DNA from: an uncultured Lachnospiraceae bacterium
GTDB taxonomy: Bacteria; Bacillota; Clostridia; Lachnospirales; Lachnospiraceae
DNA: 48,789 nt
Direction of reading: 5' to 3'
Assembly (NCBI GenBank): GCA_910577785.1
Contig: CAJTNT010000030.1
Location: 1-48,789, forward strand
Shown: piece after piece, positions 22,767-31,473 of the stretch
Layout: every line of letters starts with the position of its first letter
How positions within the stretch are numbered: the stretch's first letter is position 1
Position numbers and translations under genes: made by a program
The notes under the pieces: generated by a model
The model's database searches: none
Seen by the model: the letters and a program-made list of their open reading frames with translations, nothing else
Told to the model about the DNA's origin: nothing

Positions 22767-25163
22767 ATGAGAAGAAGGAAGAGAAAGCGGTATGCCGCTG
22801 TTGTAATGATAGTTATGCTTGCGATGTTATTATCTGCATGCAGTACGCCCATGCAGGAAGGGGCAGGAAATGGCGTTTCCTCGCAGCAGGTGGAGGATGC
22901 GGGGGGCCAAGCTGCAGGAAAGCGGGCTGGAAATGGACAGAATGCAGGAATACGAGACGAAGGACAGGGAATAGGGGGACAGGCTGAAAGCGGGCAAGAA
23001 CTAGGGATGCAGGTTAAGGGGCGTTACCGGGAGGAAAAGCTGGAATTTCCTGTGCCAATAAAAAATATCTTTGCTATCTGTGCCCAGGAGGGGCGGGTGC
23101 AGATGCTGTCGGAACATGAGCCGGGGACCTTTTTTCTCTGCGAAAGTGCGGATGCGGGTGCGAGCTGGCAGCGGAAGGAAATGGGCATGGAATGGCTGCC
23201 GGAGGATTACCGGGTAGCGGCTGCATGCTTCGGGGGAGAAGGGGAGATTTTTGTCTCTGCCGGAAAGATGTCAACAGAGCCAATGGGAGAACAGCAGGCA
23301 GTGGGGGAATATTCTTATTATAAGCTGGAGGCGGCAGAGGGTGGGTTTTCGGCAAGCCCGCTGTCCCTGGAGCTTCCAGCGGTGGAAGGGGAGTATGATG
23401 CCTATGGCCTGCAGCAGCTGGCAGCGTCAGCGGATGGGAAATTATATGGCCTGTGGGATGTGCGGAAGGGGGAGGATTCGGAATGCTGCCTGTACTGTTT
23501 TGATTTGGGGGAAAATGGCGCTGTTTGTTGGTCAGCAGAGACAAAAATGGCAAGTATTTTCCTCTCCGAAAAAACGCTTTACCTGGATGCCTATGAGGAT
23601 ACGGTGCAGAAGCTGGATGCCTCTACCGGCAAAAAGGCAGGGGAGGTTCCTATGCGCTCTGCGGATTTCCGTAACGTGGATATCCTGGGGCAGAAGTTCT
23701 TTTACTGCAATGAGGCAGGGATTTATGGGGCGGATCAGAGCCTGGCTCTGACAGAACAGCTGGTGGACGGCGCATTGAGCAGCTTTTCAGATATCAGCTA
23801 TAGCATCCGGAAATTCTGTGCAGTAAGCGAGAAGGTGTTCCTGGTATTTCTGGAAGACAGTGAGGGAAGGCTGGAAGGCCTGCGTTATGAGTATGACCCA
23901 GAGCTGCCGACCCAGCCGCAGCAGCAGCTGGTGGTGTATTCCATGGAAAAAGATAATATCGTGAAGAAGCTGGTGGCGGATTTCCAGGCTTCCCATCCAG
24001 AGGTGTATGTCAGGTATGAGGTGGGGCAAAAGGATTCCGGTATCCAGGAGGCAGATGCCATCCATGCGCTGAACACGGAAATTGTGGCTGGGAATGGGCC
24101 GGATGTGCTGGTTTTAAATGGGCTTCCCTGGGAGTCTTATGGGGAGAAGGGAATCTTGGCCGACATGGGGCAGGAGCTGGAAGGAAGCCTCGCGGAAGGG
24201 AAGCTGTTTCCATCTGTGTTTGAGGCGTTCCAGATGGAAGGGGCGCAGTATGTTGTCCCGGTTTCCTTTGCCATTCCTGTCTTAATCGGTGAAAAAGAAC
24301 AGCTGCCTGCGCTAAGTTCCAGCTCCCTGGAGAGGCTGGCGGAGGCAGTGGAAAAGGCGGAAGGGGAATCGCCGCTGTCCATCCAGGGATTCTGGCCGTT
24401 CGCGGCAAGCATCTGCTGGCAGGAAATCCAGCAGCAGGACGGCACATTGTCCCGGGAAGGGCTCAAGAGGTTTCTGCAGGCAGGGAAACAAATCTGCGAT
24501 AGGGTGGAAGAGAAGGCTGGCGGCACGATGTATTTTTTTGATGCCTTTGGAGACTGGGAGGATGAGGAAGGAAAGGTACACGCGGGAGAGCCAGATGTGA
24601 TGGCGCCTGTCTGGGAACTGGTGTATGAGAATGCAGAGATGGGGATGGGCTACCTTGGCACGGTAGAAGATTTTACCGCGATTTCAGATCATATGCCAGG
24701 GCAGGATCTGGGGTATCAGGCGTTAGGAGAGGGCGTATTCCATGCCAAGACAATGGGCGTGAATGGAAAATCAGCGCAGGAGGCGCTGGGAAAAGAGTTT
24801 TTGCTGTTTGCCATTGGGGAGGAAGAGCAGAGAAGGCTGCAGGAAGAGCTGCCGGGCATCAATCAGGAATTTCCCGTAAACCGGGCCGTCTGGGAAGAGA
24901 GGATCATAGAACCGGCAGAGGGCGAAAGGGAGAAGTACCAGGAAATTTTTGCCGTCTTAGGGGGAACCTTTACATGGCCCACAGAGCAGAAATTTGAGGC
25001 ATTGGAAGAGACGGTTGCAGGGCTTAAGGAACCTGCGATGGAGGATAAAATAGTCCTTACTGCCATCCAGGAGGGTGCAAAAGCATATGTATCTGGCAAG
25101 AAAACGATAGATGATGCCGTAAACAGCGTAATGCAGAAGCTGGAATTATATTGGATGGAATGA
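22767..25163 (+). CDS. Solute-binding lipoprotein with an N-terminal beta-propeller-like region
   Basis: 798 residues. The signal peptide ends in the lipobox LLSAC (Cys ~25). A Gly/Gln-rich linker follows. Residues ~75-390 contain an Asp-box-like motif (SADAGASW) and repeated beta-rich segments, suggesting a BNR-type propeller. Residues ~395-798 resemble a family 1 sugar-binding protein: LVVYSMEKDNIVKKLVADFQ, GNGPDVLVLNGLPW and EFPVNRAVW near the C-terminus. The start was set at 22767 because GGAAAGG (22751-22757) is well spaced to it; ATGs at 22758 and 22761 are in frame. It leads an operon with two permeases. The propeller fusion is unusual. Confidence 0.8.
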   Translation: MRRRKRKRYAAVVMIVMLAMLLSACSTPMQEGAGNGVSSQQVEDAGGQAAGKRAGNGQNAGIRDEGQGIGGQAESGQELGMQVKGRYREEKLEFPVPIKNIFAICAQEGRVQMLSEHEPGTFFLCESADAGASWQRKEMGMEWLPEDYRVAAACFGGEGEIFVSAGKMSTEPMGEQQAVGEYSYYKLEAAEGGFSASPLSLELPAVEGEYDAYGLQQLAASADGKLYGLWDVRKGEDSECCLYCFDLGENGAVCWSAETKMASIFLSEKTLYLDAYEDTVQKLDASTGKKAGEVPMRSADFRNVDILGQKFFYCNEAGIYGADQSLALTEQLVDGALSSFSDISYSIRKFCAVSEKVFLVFLEDSEGRLEGLRYEYDPELPTQPQQQLVVYSMEKDNIVKKLVADFQASHPEVYVRYEVGQKDSGIQEADAIHALNTEIVAGNGPDVLVLNGLPWESYGEKGILADMGQELEGSLAEGKLFPSVFEAFQMEGAQYVVPVSFAIPVLIGEKEQLPALSSSSLERLAEAVEKAEGESPLSIQGFWPFAASICWQEIQQQDGTLSREGLKRFLQAGKQICDRVEEKAGGTMYFFDAFGDWEDEEGKVHAGEPDVMAPVWELVYENAEMGMGYLGTVEDFTAISDHMPGQDLGYQALGEGVFHAKTMGVNGKSAQEALGKEFLLFAIGEEEQRRLQEELPGINQEFPVNRAVWEERIIEPAEGEREKYQEIFAVLGGTFTWPTEQKFEALEETVAGLKEPAMEDKIVLTAIQEGAKAYVSGKKTIDDAVNSVMQKLELYWME

Positions 25164-25188
25164 GGGCAGAAATGGAGAAAGGAGAACC

Positions 25189-25304
25189 AAAAGGATGTGT
25201 CATGCGAAATGGTACAGCGTATTTGCGATAGAGAGGCAGGGGGATCGAAAGGATGTGTAATGTGAAACGACACGGTGTATTTTCTATGGGGAGGCAAAGG
25301 GAGG
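25189..25304 (+). repeat. 58-bp imperfect tandem duplication of a permease gene start
   Basis: AAAAGGATGTGT at 25189 and GAAAGGATGTGT at 25247 begin two copies with period 58. The first encodes MCHAKWYSVFAIERQ and then stops at 25260; the second encodes MCNVKRHGVFSMGRQ and continues into the permease. The first is thus a decoy reading frame with its own ribosome binding site-like sequence. Confidence 0.75.
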
Positions 25305-26107
25305 CTCTCTTCCTGCTGCCAAGCCTGGCGGGCGTGTCCCTGTTTGTGCTGGCGCCTTTTGTGGACGTGGTGCGGCGGTCTTTTACGGATGTGATGGGGG
25401 AGTCCTTTGTAGGGCTTGGGAATTACAAGGCGGTGTTGGCCAACCAGGCATTCCGGCTGGCCATGGGGAATACGCTGAAATTTCTGCTGGTAACTGTGCC
25501 GCTGCTGCTGGGGCTGTCCCTGGCCTTGGCAAATATGGCTTATTTTGGCAGGGGGCGCGTGTACCAGAAGGTCTGCCTGCTGCCAATGGCAGTCCCGGTC
25601 GTCTCGCTGGTGTTTGTCTGGAAAATGGCCTTCCATCCCAATGGGATGCTGAACAGCTATCTGGGGCTGTCTGTGGACTGGATTAATTCCTCTTATGCGT
25701 TTGCCGTGCTGGCGGCCAGCTTCCTATGGAAAAATATCGGCTATTACGTGGTGCTGTGGATAACAGGCCTGGAAGGGATCCCAAAGAGCTTATATGAGGC
25801 GGCTTCCCTGGATGGAGCCGGGGCGGTAACGAGGTTTTTCTATATTACCCTGCCAGGGCTTCGCCCAATGCTTTCGGCGGCGCTGGTGCTGGCGCTTACT
25901 GGGGCGTTGAAATCATATCGGGAGGCCTACCTGCTGGCAGGGGAATATCCTGACAAGAGCATCTATCTGATGCAGCATATGTTCCATAACTGGTTCCGGG
26001 ATATGTCGGTGGAGAAAATGGCGGCCAGCGCCGTGGTGGCTGTAGCTGTCTTCGCAGTGATGGTATATCCCCTCCGGCGGCTGTCCGATAGTGCGCAAAG
26101 CGTGTGA
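25253..26107 (+). CDS. Sugar-type ABC transporter permease (MalF/UgpA-like)
   Basis: 284 residues with six predicted membrane segments, starting ALFLLPSLAGVSLFVLAPFV. The cytoplasmic EAA loop is EAASLDGAGAVTRFFYITLPGLRP-like: EAASLDGAGAV then ITLPGLRPM. ATG 25253 is the longest choice; GTG 25262 has better spacing to GAAAGG, and ATG 25286 is possible. It pairs with the next gene, which overlaps by four bases. No ATP-binding gene lies in this cluster; such transporters often share a common ATPase encoded elsewhere. Confidence 0.92.
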   Translation: MCNVKRHGVFSMGRQREALFLLPSLAGVSLFVLAPFVDVVRRSFTDVMGESFVGLGNYKAVLANQAFRLAMGNTLKFLLVTVPLLLGLSLALANMAYFGRGRVYQKVCLLPMAVPVVSLVFVWKMAFHPNGMLNSYLGLSVDWINSSYAFAVLAASFLWKNIGYYVVLWITGLEGIPKSLYEAASLDGAGAVTRFFYITLPGLRPMLSAALVLALTGALKSYREAYLLAGEYPDKSIYLMQHMFHNWFRDMSVEKMAASAVVAVAVFAVMVYPLRRLSDSAQSV

Positions 26108-27042
26108 CGGTATATGATCTTGCAGTAAGAAAGGAGATGGGAACCTTGAAGCAGTCTGTTTGGAAAGCGGTATCCAAGGAACCATGGTACAAATTAAAAT
26201 CTATGATTCTGAAAGGGATATCCCACAGTGTACTGGGGATCATGTGCATCCTCTCATGTTTCCCCGTATTCTTGCTGGCGGTGGGGGCGCTTGCTGGCGA
26301 GCGGGAGCTGATGGTATACCTTCAGGGGCTGTTTGGGGAAGGGGGGCGGGTATCTTTTGTGCTGTTTCCGTCTTTCCCTACCTTAAAAGGATTCCTGAAC
26401 CTGCTGCTGGATACGCCAGAGTTTTATGCGGCTTTTTGGAATTCCGTAAAGATCACGGCATGCATCCTGGCCGGGCAGCTGCTGGTATCTGTGCCGGCGG
26501 CCTGGGGTTTTTCCCGGTGGCAGGGGAAGCTGTCTGGCCTGCTCTTTTACATTTATACGATTCTGATGCTCCTGCCCTTCCAGGTGACGATGCTGTCCAA
26601 CTATGTCGTGATCAAGCGGCTGGGCCTGCTGGATACGCAAGCGGCGGTGATTTTGCCAGCGGTATTCGCTACGTTTCCGGTGTTCTTGATTTACCGTTAT
26701 TTTATTGGCATCCCGAAGGAAATCTATGAGGCGTTTTCACTGGAGAGCAGCAGTAAATTCCGCCTGTTCTGGCACATAGGGATTCCGATGGCCATGCCGG
26801 GGATTAAGGCGGCTCTATTGCTGGGGGTAATAGAATGCTGGAATATGGTGGAGCAGCCGCTGCTGTTTTTGAAGACGCCTGCCCTGTGGCCGCATTCTTT
26901 GTGCCTGCCAGAAATCCATCAAGGCAATGTGCAGTATATTTTTGCATTCTCGCTGGCGGTACTGGCTCCCATGTGCCTGCTGATGTTCTGGGGGCAGGAG
27001 GAGATCCGGGAAGGGATTGGCGCAATGGCGCCGAAGGAGTAG
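26104..27042 (+). CDS. Sugar-type ABC transporter permease (MalG/UgpE-like)
   Basis: 312 residues from the GTG at 26104, which overlaps the previous stop (GTGA); ATG 26137 and TTG 26146 behind AAAGGAG are alternative starts. Six membrane segments, e.g. VLGIMCILSCFPVFLLAVGA and FYAAFWNSVKITACILAGQL. The EAA-type loop is YEAFSLESSSKFRLFWHIGI followed by PMAMPGIKA. It forms the second half of the membrane channel with the preceding permease. The following HlyD-like gene begins ~55 bases later. Confidence 0.9.
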   Translation: MTVYDLAVRKEMGTLKQSVWKAVSKEPWYKLKSMILKGISHSVLGIMCILSCFPVFLLAVGALAGERELMVYLQGLFGEGGRVSFVLFPSFPTLKGFLNLLLDTPEFYAAFWNSVKITACILAGQLLVSVPAAWGFSRWQGKLSGLLFYIYTILMLLPFQVTMLSNYVVIKRLGLLDTQAAVILPAVFATFPVFLIYRYFIGIPKEIYEAFSLESSSKFRLFWHIGIPMAMPGIKAALLLGVIECWNMVEQPLLFLKTPALWPHSLCLPEIHQGNVQYIFAFSLAVLAPMCLLMFWGQEEIREGIGAMAPKE

Positions 27043-27097
27043 GGGATGGGAAGGGAGGAGCAGGGAATGGAAAGGAATAGGAAAGAGGTGCTGGCAA

Positions 27098-28738
27098 ATG
27101 GATGGGAAAAAATATCTGGCGTGTATGTTCCGCAATGAAAATATGCATGTGTTCCTGCTGTTTTTGGCAGGTATGGCGATTATGACAGTAATTGCAAGAA
27201 TGGCGGATTCTTTCATGCTTCCGCAAGTATCGGTGGGCAAAGCAGAAGAGATGAGGCTGCAGTACCCGATGGAGATCGAAGGGCGTATCCAGGCAAAAGG
27301 GAAACAGGCATTGTACTGCAGGGAGAATCTGCGGGTTGCCCAGGTGCTGGTGCGGAAAGGGGATGCAGTGAAAAAGGGGGATGTATTATTTACTATTAAT
27401 ATAGAAGATTTGCAGGAACAGATCCAGCAGGCAGAACAGGAAATGCTGAAATATGACCTGCAGATCGAGGATTTGGAGCGTGCTTATCAAAAGCAGGCCG
27501 CCCAGCAAGCCCAAAGCTACGGCAGGGCAAAGGAGGATTACCAGGATGCCCAGAAATCTGCCGGGGCAGCAGTGGAAAACGCTTTTCAGGAAATGGAGAT
27601 GGCAAGGGCAGAGCTGGCGCGGCACGAGGCGGCAAGGCCGGAATCTGGTGGAGGCAGCCAGGCCGTAGAGGGAGAAGGCAGTGGGGTAAGCCAGGCTGCG
27701 GAGTTAGAAGGCAGTGGGGGAAGCCAGGCTGCAGAATTAGAAGGTGTTAGTGAGAATATTCTGGAGTTTGGAGGCAGAGAGGGAATTTCTAACGTTCCGA
27801 TTGAAAACGTTATGGAGGCCAGCGGAACTGGGACAAAAGAACTGGAAAAAAGCGATGGCACGGGAGAAGATCAAAACGAGGGAGAAAACAAGAAGTCAGA
27901 ACTAATTTCCTCCATAGAAGCATGGTCGCAGAAAAGAGAGGAATTGGCACAGCAATATGCAGAGAAGCAGAAACTCTATCAGGAAGCGGCCGCCGCAAAG
28001 GAGGAGGCCGTCAAGGCTGCATCCAGGCAGTTGGAGGATTGCAGCGAAAGCGTTTCCCAGGACAATGCCATAGAACTGCTTCAATTGGAAAAGGAAAAGC
28101 TGTCTCGTTCCATAATAGGCTTGGAGGAATTAAAGCAGGCAGATGGAAAAATCTGTGCAGAGGCGGATGGGGAAATCGCAGAATGCGCATTATCCGTAGG
28201 GGCAATGACCACTTCGGAGCCGGCGCTGCTGCTGGAGGATTTCAGCCAGCCGCTCCAATTCGAAGGAATGCTGACCCAGCCAGAGGGGGCTCCCATTGAG
28301 GAAGGCACAGAATGTACCCTGCAGATCGAAGGGGAGCCAGGTTCCATAGAAGGCATTCAAATTACCAAGGTAATAGAAGAGACAGGAGAAGGAGCAGAAA
28401 ACAGATCTTATTCTGTTATTGCTGAAATAGGCACGGATTCCGTCTATTCCACAGGCGCGGCAACCCTGTCATTTACTAGGGAGAGCCAGCGTTACCAAAA
28501 CTGCGTTCCCCTATCCGCCCTGTACCGCGAAAGCACAGGCAATTACATCCTCGGCGTCAAAGAGGATGTTACTATCCTCGGCATCCAGGATGTGGCAGAA
28601 CGCATTCCAGTAACCCCAATCGAAGAAAATGGCCAATATGTAGCCGTTCAGGAAGCATTATCTGCATACAGCGCCATTGTCACAAATGCAAGCAAAACGA
28701 TAAAGGAAGGTGACCGCGTACGGATTATCCAAGAGTAA
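27098..28738 (+). CDS. HlyD/RND-type membrane-fusion adaptor-like protein
   Basis: 546 residues. One membrane segment (~18-36) anchors the protein. A biotinyl-lipoyl-like half-motif follows (LRVAQVLVRKGDAVKKGDVL, ~78-97), then a long coiled coil (~105-195 and ~270-350) interrupted by a low-complexity Gly/Ser/Glu insert with 11-residue repeats, and a C-terminal beta-barrel-like region (ALLLEDFSQPLQFEGML, then GDRVRII). This is the organisation of adaptor proteins that couple transporters to the cell surface. ATG 27098 follows GAAAGAGGTG; a longer frame to 27017 overlaps the permease. It shares the operon with an importer, which is odd. Confidence 0.75.
   Translation: MDGKKYLACMFRNENMHVFLLFLAGMAIMTVIARMADSFMLPQVSVGKAEEMRLQYPMEIEGRIQAKGKQALYCRENLRVAQVLVRKGDAVKKGDVLFTINIEDLQEQIQQAEQEMLKYDLQIEDLERAYQKQAAQQAQSYGRAKEDYQDAQKSAGAAVENAFQEMEMARAELARHEAARPESGGGSQAVEGEGSGVSQAAELEGSGGSQAAELEGVSENILEFGGREGISNVPIENVMEASGTGTKELEKSDGTGEDQNEGENKKSELISSIEAWSQKREELAQQYAEKQKLYQEAAAAKEEAVKAASRQLEDCSESVSQDNAIELLQLEKEKLSRSIIGLEELKQADGKICAEADGEIAECALSVGAMTTSEPALLLEDFSQPLQFEGMLTQPEGAPIEEGTECTLQIEGEPGSIEGIQITKVIEETGEGAENRSYSVIAEIGTDSVYSTGAATLSFTRESQRYQNCVPLSALYRESTGNYILGVKEDVTILGIQDVAERIPVTPIEENGQYVAVQEALSAYSAIVTNASKTIKEGDRVRIIQE
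27644..27742 (+). repeat. Three in-frame 33-bp repeats in the adaptor-like gene
   Basis: Units at 27644-27676, 27677-27709 and 27710-27742 encode SGGGSQAVEGE, GSGVSQAAELE and GSGGSQAAELE. They interrupt the coiled coil. Confidence 0.8.
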
Positions 28739-29670
28739 AACCGAAAAAGCATTGGCGCTATCAGATTGCCCTTCTTCTGCTGGGAAGCCTGTTCTTCCTA
28801 AGCTTCTCCCAGTTTATCCTTCGGTTCCAGGCTCTGGAATCCTTAGGGGAAGATGCCGCATACCTTTACCCTAGCGTTGCGTCTGCCCAAAAGGCAGCCC
28901 AAAAAGCCCAAGGGATGCGGACGGGCTGCCAGATATGGGTGAAAAGCCAGGAGTTTCAGCGGGAAACAGGGAAGGAATCCGTACGTTTCTGGGCAGAAGG
29001 CCCAGAAACGGTTCCGGAAGCGGGGCAGGATCTGGCGGCAGCCGTTCTGGCCAGCGGCGTGAAGTCCTTGAATTGGCATAAGCTGGATACGTCATTGGCA
29101 GGCAGCATCCAAAGGATTGATACAAGCCTGCTGAAATATGTGGCGGCCGCGGCAGTCTGCGTATTTTTTCTGGGCATATTTCTGTTCTTTCTTATTTCTG
29201 CGCACAGTTTGCCGGGCCGCCATATTCGCCCAGCCATAATAGCCGTTCTGTGGGCATTTTACGCCCAAAACTTTTTCTTGCAGGCAGTAGGAAGCTTCCC
29301 CCTATGGCTATTGCCTGGCAGATGGTCAGACATCGCTGGCTGGCAGTCCCTATGGGATCATTTGAAATGCCAGGTGCAGTCCATTATTTTTTACCAGGAA
29401 ACCCCCATCATCAGCCCTTATTACCAAGGCTTCCTCCAAGGCCTGGCCTGGCTGAGCGTATCCTTCCTCTTCCTGTCCCTTTTCTTTGCCTTGTCCCGCA
29501 AGACAAAAAGGGCATTGCTGATACACGGCATCCTGGCGCTTTTAGCCATTTTATTCTATATCCGGCATGCAGAGCAGGCATTGAAGCCGCTGCTATACTT
29601 TTTCCCATGTTTTATTGCTAGTTTCCGGTTATTATTTGCGCGGGTTCATCATCCGCCCGCGATGATATAA
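28735..29670 (+). CDS. Polytopic membrane protein of unknown function, no standard start codon
   Basis: The frame is open from 28714 to 29670 and the protein-like sequence begins at 28735 (VKPKKHWRYQIALLLLGSLF), but no ATG, GTG or TTG occurs until ATG 28915. A normal ATGA overlap with the previous stop appears to have become GTAA. From 28735 the product would be ~311 residues with about six membrane segments (IALLLLGSLFFLSFSQFIL, YVAAAAVCVFFLGIFLFFLI and four more) and a ~100-residue extracytoplasmic loop. If translation starts at 28915 the first segment is lost. The family was not recognised. It is the last gene before a terminator, so it belongs to the same operon. Confidence 0.6.
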   Translation, partial: VKPKKHWRYQIALLLLGSLFFLSFSQFILRFQALESLGEDAAYLYPSVASAQKAAQKAQGMRTGCQIWVKSQEFQRETGKESVRFWAEGPETVPEAGQDLAAAVLASGVKSLNWHKLDTSLAGSIQRIDTSLLKYVAAAAVCVFFLGIFLFFLISAHSLPGRHIRPAIIAVLWAFYAQNFFLQAVGSFPLWLLPGRWSDIAGWQSLWDHLKCQVQSIIFYQETPIISPYYQGFLQGLAWLSVSFLFLSLFFALSRKTKRALLIHGILALLAILFYIRHAEQALKPLLYFFPCFIASFRLLFARVHHPPAMI

Positions 29671-29727
29671 GCATGCAGGCAGATAACCATTCATAGAAAA
29701 TGGTATCGCCTGCATGTTTTATTTTTT
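29671..29727 (+). terminator. Rho-independent terminator of the importer-adaptor operon
   Basis: CATGCAGGC (29672-29680) pairs with GCCTGCATG (29708-29716), extended by an inner GATAACCATT/AATGGTATC stem, followed by TTTTATTTTTTT. Confidence 0.88.
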
Positions 29728-29926
29728 TCTCTATCGTATCTTTTATTCAAACTGCATAAAAATCCCCCCCGAAATCGCAATTACCCCACCTAGTTTACCA
29801 AAGGATTTTCCCTTATAATAGTCTTAACAAAGAAAACCAACCAGAAAACAAAGTGAAGGAACTTAATGATCAACAATCAAAGTTTCGGCAGCCGAGTTTT
29901 CAGAAATCAAAAATTTGAGGGAAAAG
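29728..29926 (+). promoter_or_regulatory. Upstream region of the RbsA-type importer with a -10 box
   Basis: TATAAT at 29814-29819 is perfect, but the sequence at the -35 position (TAGTTT, 29791-29796) is poor. That fits a promoter needing an activator such as the YesN-type regulator at 41919. Otherwise the region is AT-rich with no gene. Confidence 0.4.
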
Positions 29927-31450
29927 ATGGTGAATAAGATGAATGAGACAATTGTGTTGCTAGACCATATCTCCAAAAGCTTCCCTGGCGTGAAGGCCTT
30001 AGACGATGTCCATTTTGAACTCCGCTCCGGCGAGGTAATGGCGCTCTTGGGAGAAAACGGAGCTGGGAAAAGCACCCTGATGAAAATCTTAAGCGGTGTC
30101 TATACCCGAGATGAAGGCACGATGCAGATTTTCGGCAAGGAATGCGGCAACCTGACGCCGAAGCAGGCGCAGGAAATGGGCGTGGCTATTATCCACCAGG
30201 AACTGAACATGTGCAGGCATCTCTCCATAGCCGAGAACATGTTCCTGGGCAGGGAGAAACGGAAGGGCGTCATCCTTTCCGACCAGGAAATGGAGCGGGA
30301 GGCCAAGGCCGTGCTGGATGAACTGAAAATTGACTTAGACCCCAAGCAGGTGGTAGGCGATCTGCCCGTATCCAAGCAGCAGATGGTGGAAATTGCCAAA
30401 GCGCTCTCCTTCCAGGCCAAGGTGCTGATTATGGATGAGCCGACCTCTGCGCTGACTTCCAAGGAAATTGACGACCTGTTCCGCATCATCAAAGATTTAA
30501 GGTCGAAGGGCTGCGGCATCGTCTATATTTCCCACAGGCTGGAAGAGCTGCAGCACATCGTTGACCGGGTAACGATTATGCGCGATGGGCAGTACATAAC
30601 GGCAATGAACTTTAAAGACGCTACCATGGATGAGATTATCGCCCATATGGTAGGCCGTGAAATCAAAGAGAAATTCCCCCATGTGGAATGCAAGAAGGGG
30701 AAGAAAATCTTCGAGGTGAAGAACTTAAATGCGGGGCGTATGGTACGCGACATCAATTTCTCCTTGTATGAGGGCGAAATCGTAGGATTTGCCGGGCTGA
30801 TGGGCGCAGGGCGCACGGAGACAACGCGGGCAATCTTCGGCATTGACCCCAAGGATGGCGGGGAAATCATCCTCGATGGGAACCAGGTCACCATCCGCAA
30901 GCCGGAAGACGCCATTAAGGCAGGGATTGTGCTGGCGCCGGAGGACAGGAAGAAGGACGGCCTCTGCACGAAGCTGAGCATCCGCCACAATATCGCCCTT
31001 CCTAACCTGGATTTAATCTGCGACAAGTTGGGCGTCGTGCGGACGAAGAAGGAAGAAGAGATGTGCGCGGAAGCTGTGCAGAACCTTAAGATTAAGACGC
31101 CGAATGTAGACGTGCTGGCAGGCAACCTTTCTGGCGGGAACCAGCAGAAGGTGGTAGTCGGGAAGTGGCTGGCCAGGAATTCCAGGGTCGTGATTTTTGA
31201 TGAGCCCACGAGGGGGATTGACGTGGCGGCGAAGGTGGAGATTTACCACCTGATGAACAACCTGAAGAAGAGCGGGATTGCCGTCATGTTCGTATCATCG
31301 GAAATGCCCGAGGTTATGGGGATTGCGGACAGGATTATCGTCATGTGCGACGGGAGGATTACCGGGGAGCTTGCGGCAAAGGGCGCGACCCAGAATGAAA
31401 TCCTCACCATGGCCACCCAGTTTGAGAAGAAGATTGCGGCAAAAGCCTAA
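29927..31450 (+). CDS. Sugar ABC transporter ATP-binding protein (RbsA/MglA type)
   Basis: 507 residues with two fused ATPase halves. First half: Walker A GENGAGKST, signature LPVSKQQMVEIAKAL, Walker B VLIMDEPTSAL. Second half: LMGAGRTETTRAIFG (the usual altered P-loop), signature NLSGGNQQKVVVGKWLA, and VIFDEPTRGIDV. It energises uptake of a monosaccharide through the following permease. ATG 29927 is five bases after GAGGG; ATG 29939 and TTG 29915 are alternatives. Operon: ATPase, permease, binding protein. Compare the inactive relative at 44808. Confidence 0.95.
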   Translation: MVNKMNETIVLLDHISKSFPGVKALDDVHFELRSGEVMALLGENGAGKSTLMKILSGVYTRDEGTMQIFGKECGNLTPKQAQEMGVAIIHQELNMCRHLSIAENMFLGREKRKGVILSDQEMEREAKAVLDELKIDLDPKQVVGDLPVSKQQMVEIAKALSFQAKVLIMDEPTSALTSKEIDDLFRIIKDLRSKGCGIVYISHRLEELQHIVDRVTIMRDGQYITAMNFKDATMDEIIAHMVGREIKEKFPHVECKKGKKIFEVKNLNAGRMVRDINFSLYEGEIVGFAGLMGAGRTETTRAIFGIDPKDGGEIILDGNQVTIRKPEDAIKAGIVLAPEDRKKDGLCTKLSIRHNIALPNLDLICDKLGVVRTKKEEEMCAEAVQNLKIKTPNVDVLAGNLSGGNQQKVVVGKWLARNSRVVIFDEPTRGIDVAAKVEIYHLMNNLKKSGIAVMFVSSEMPEVMGIADRIIVMCDGRITGELAAKGATQNEILTMATQFEKKIAAKA

Positions 31451-31473
31451 GGAAGGACAGGAGGAAAAGAAAA

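Noticed and set aside
27017..27097. Longer N-terminus for the HlyD-like protein
   Set aside because: It overlaps the permease end and is Arg/Trp/Gly-rich with no membrane signal; ATG 27098 has a proper ribosome binding site directly before a normal membrane anchor.
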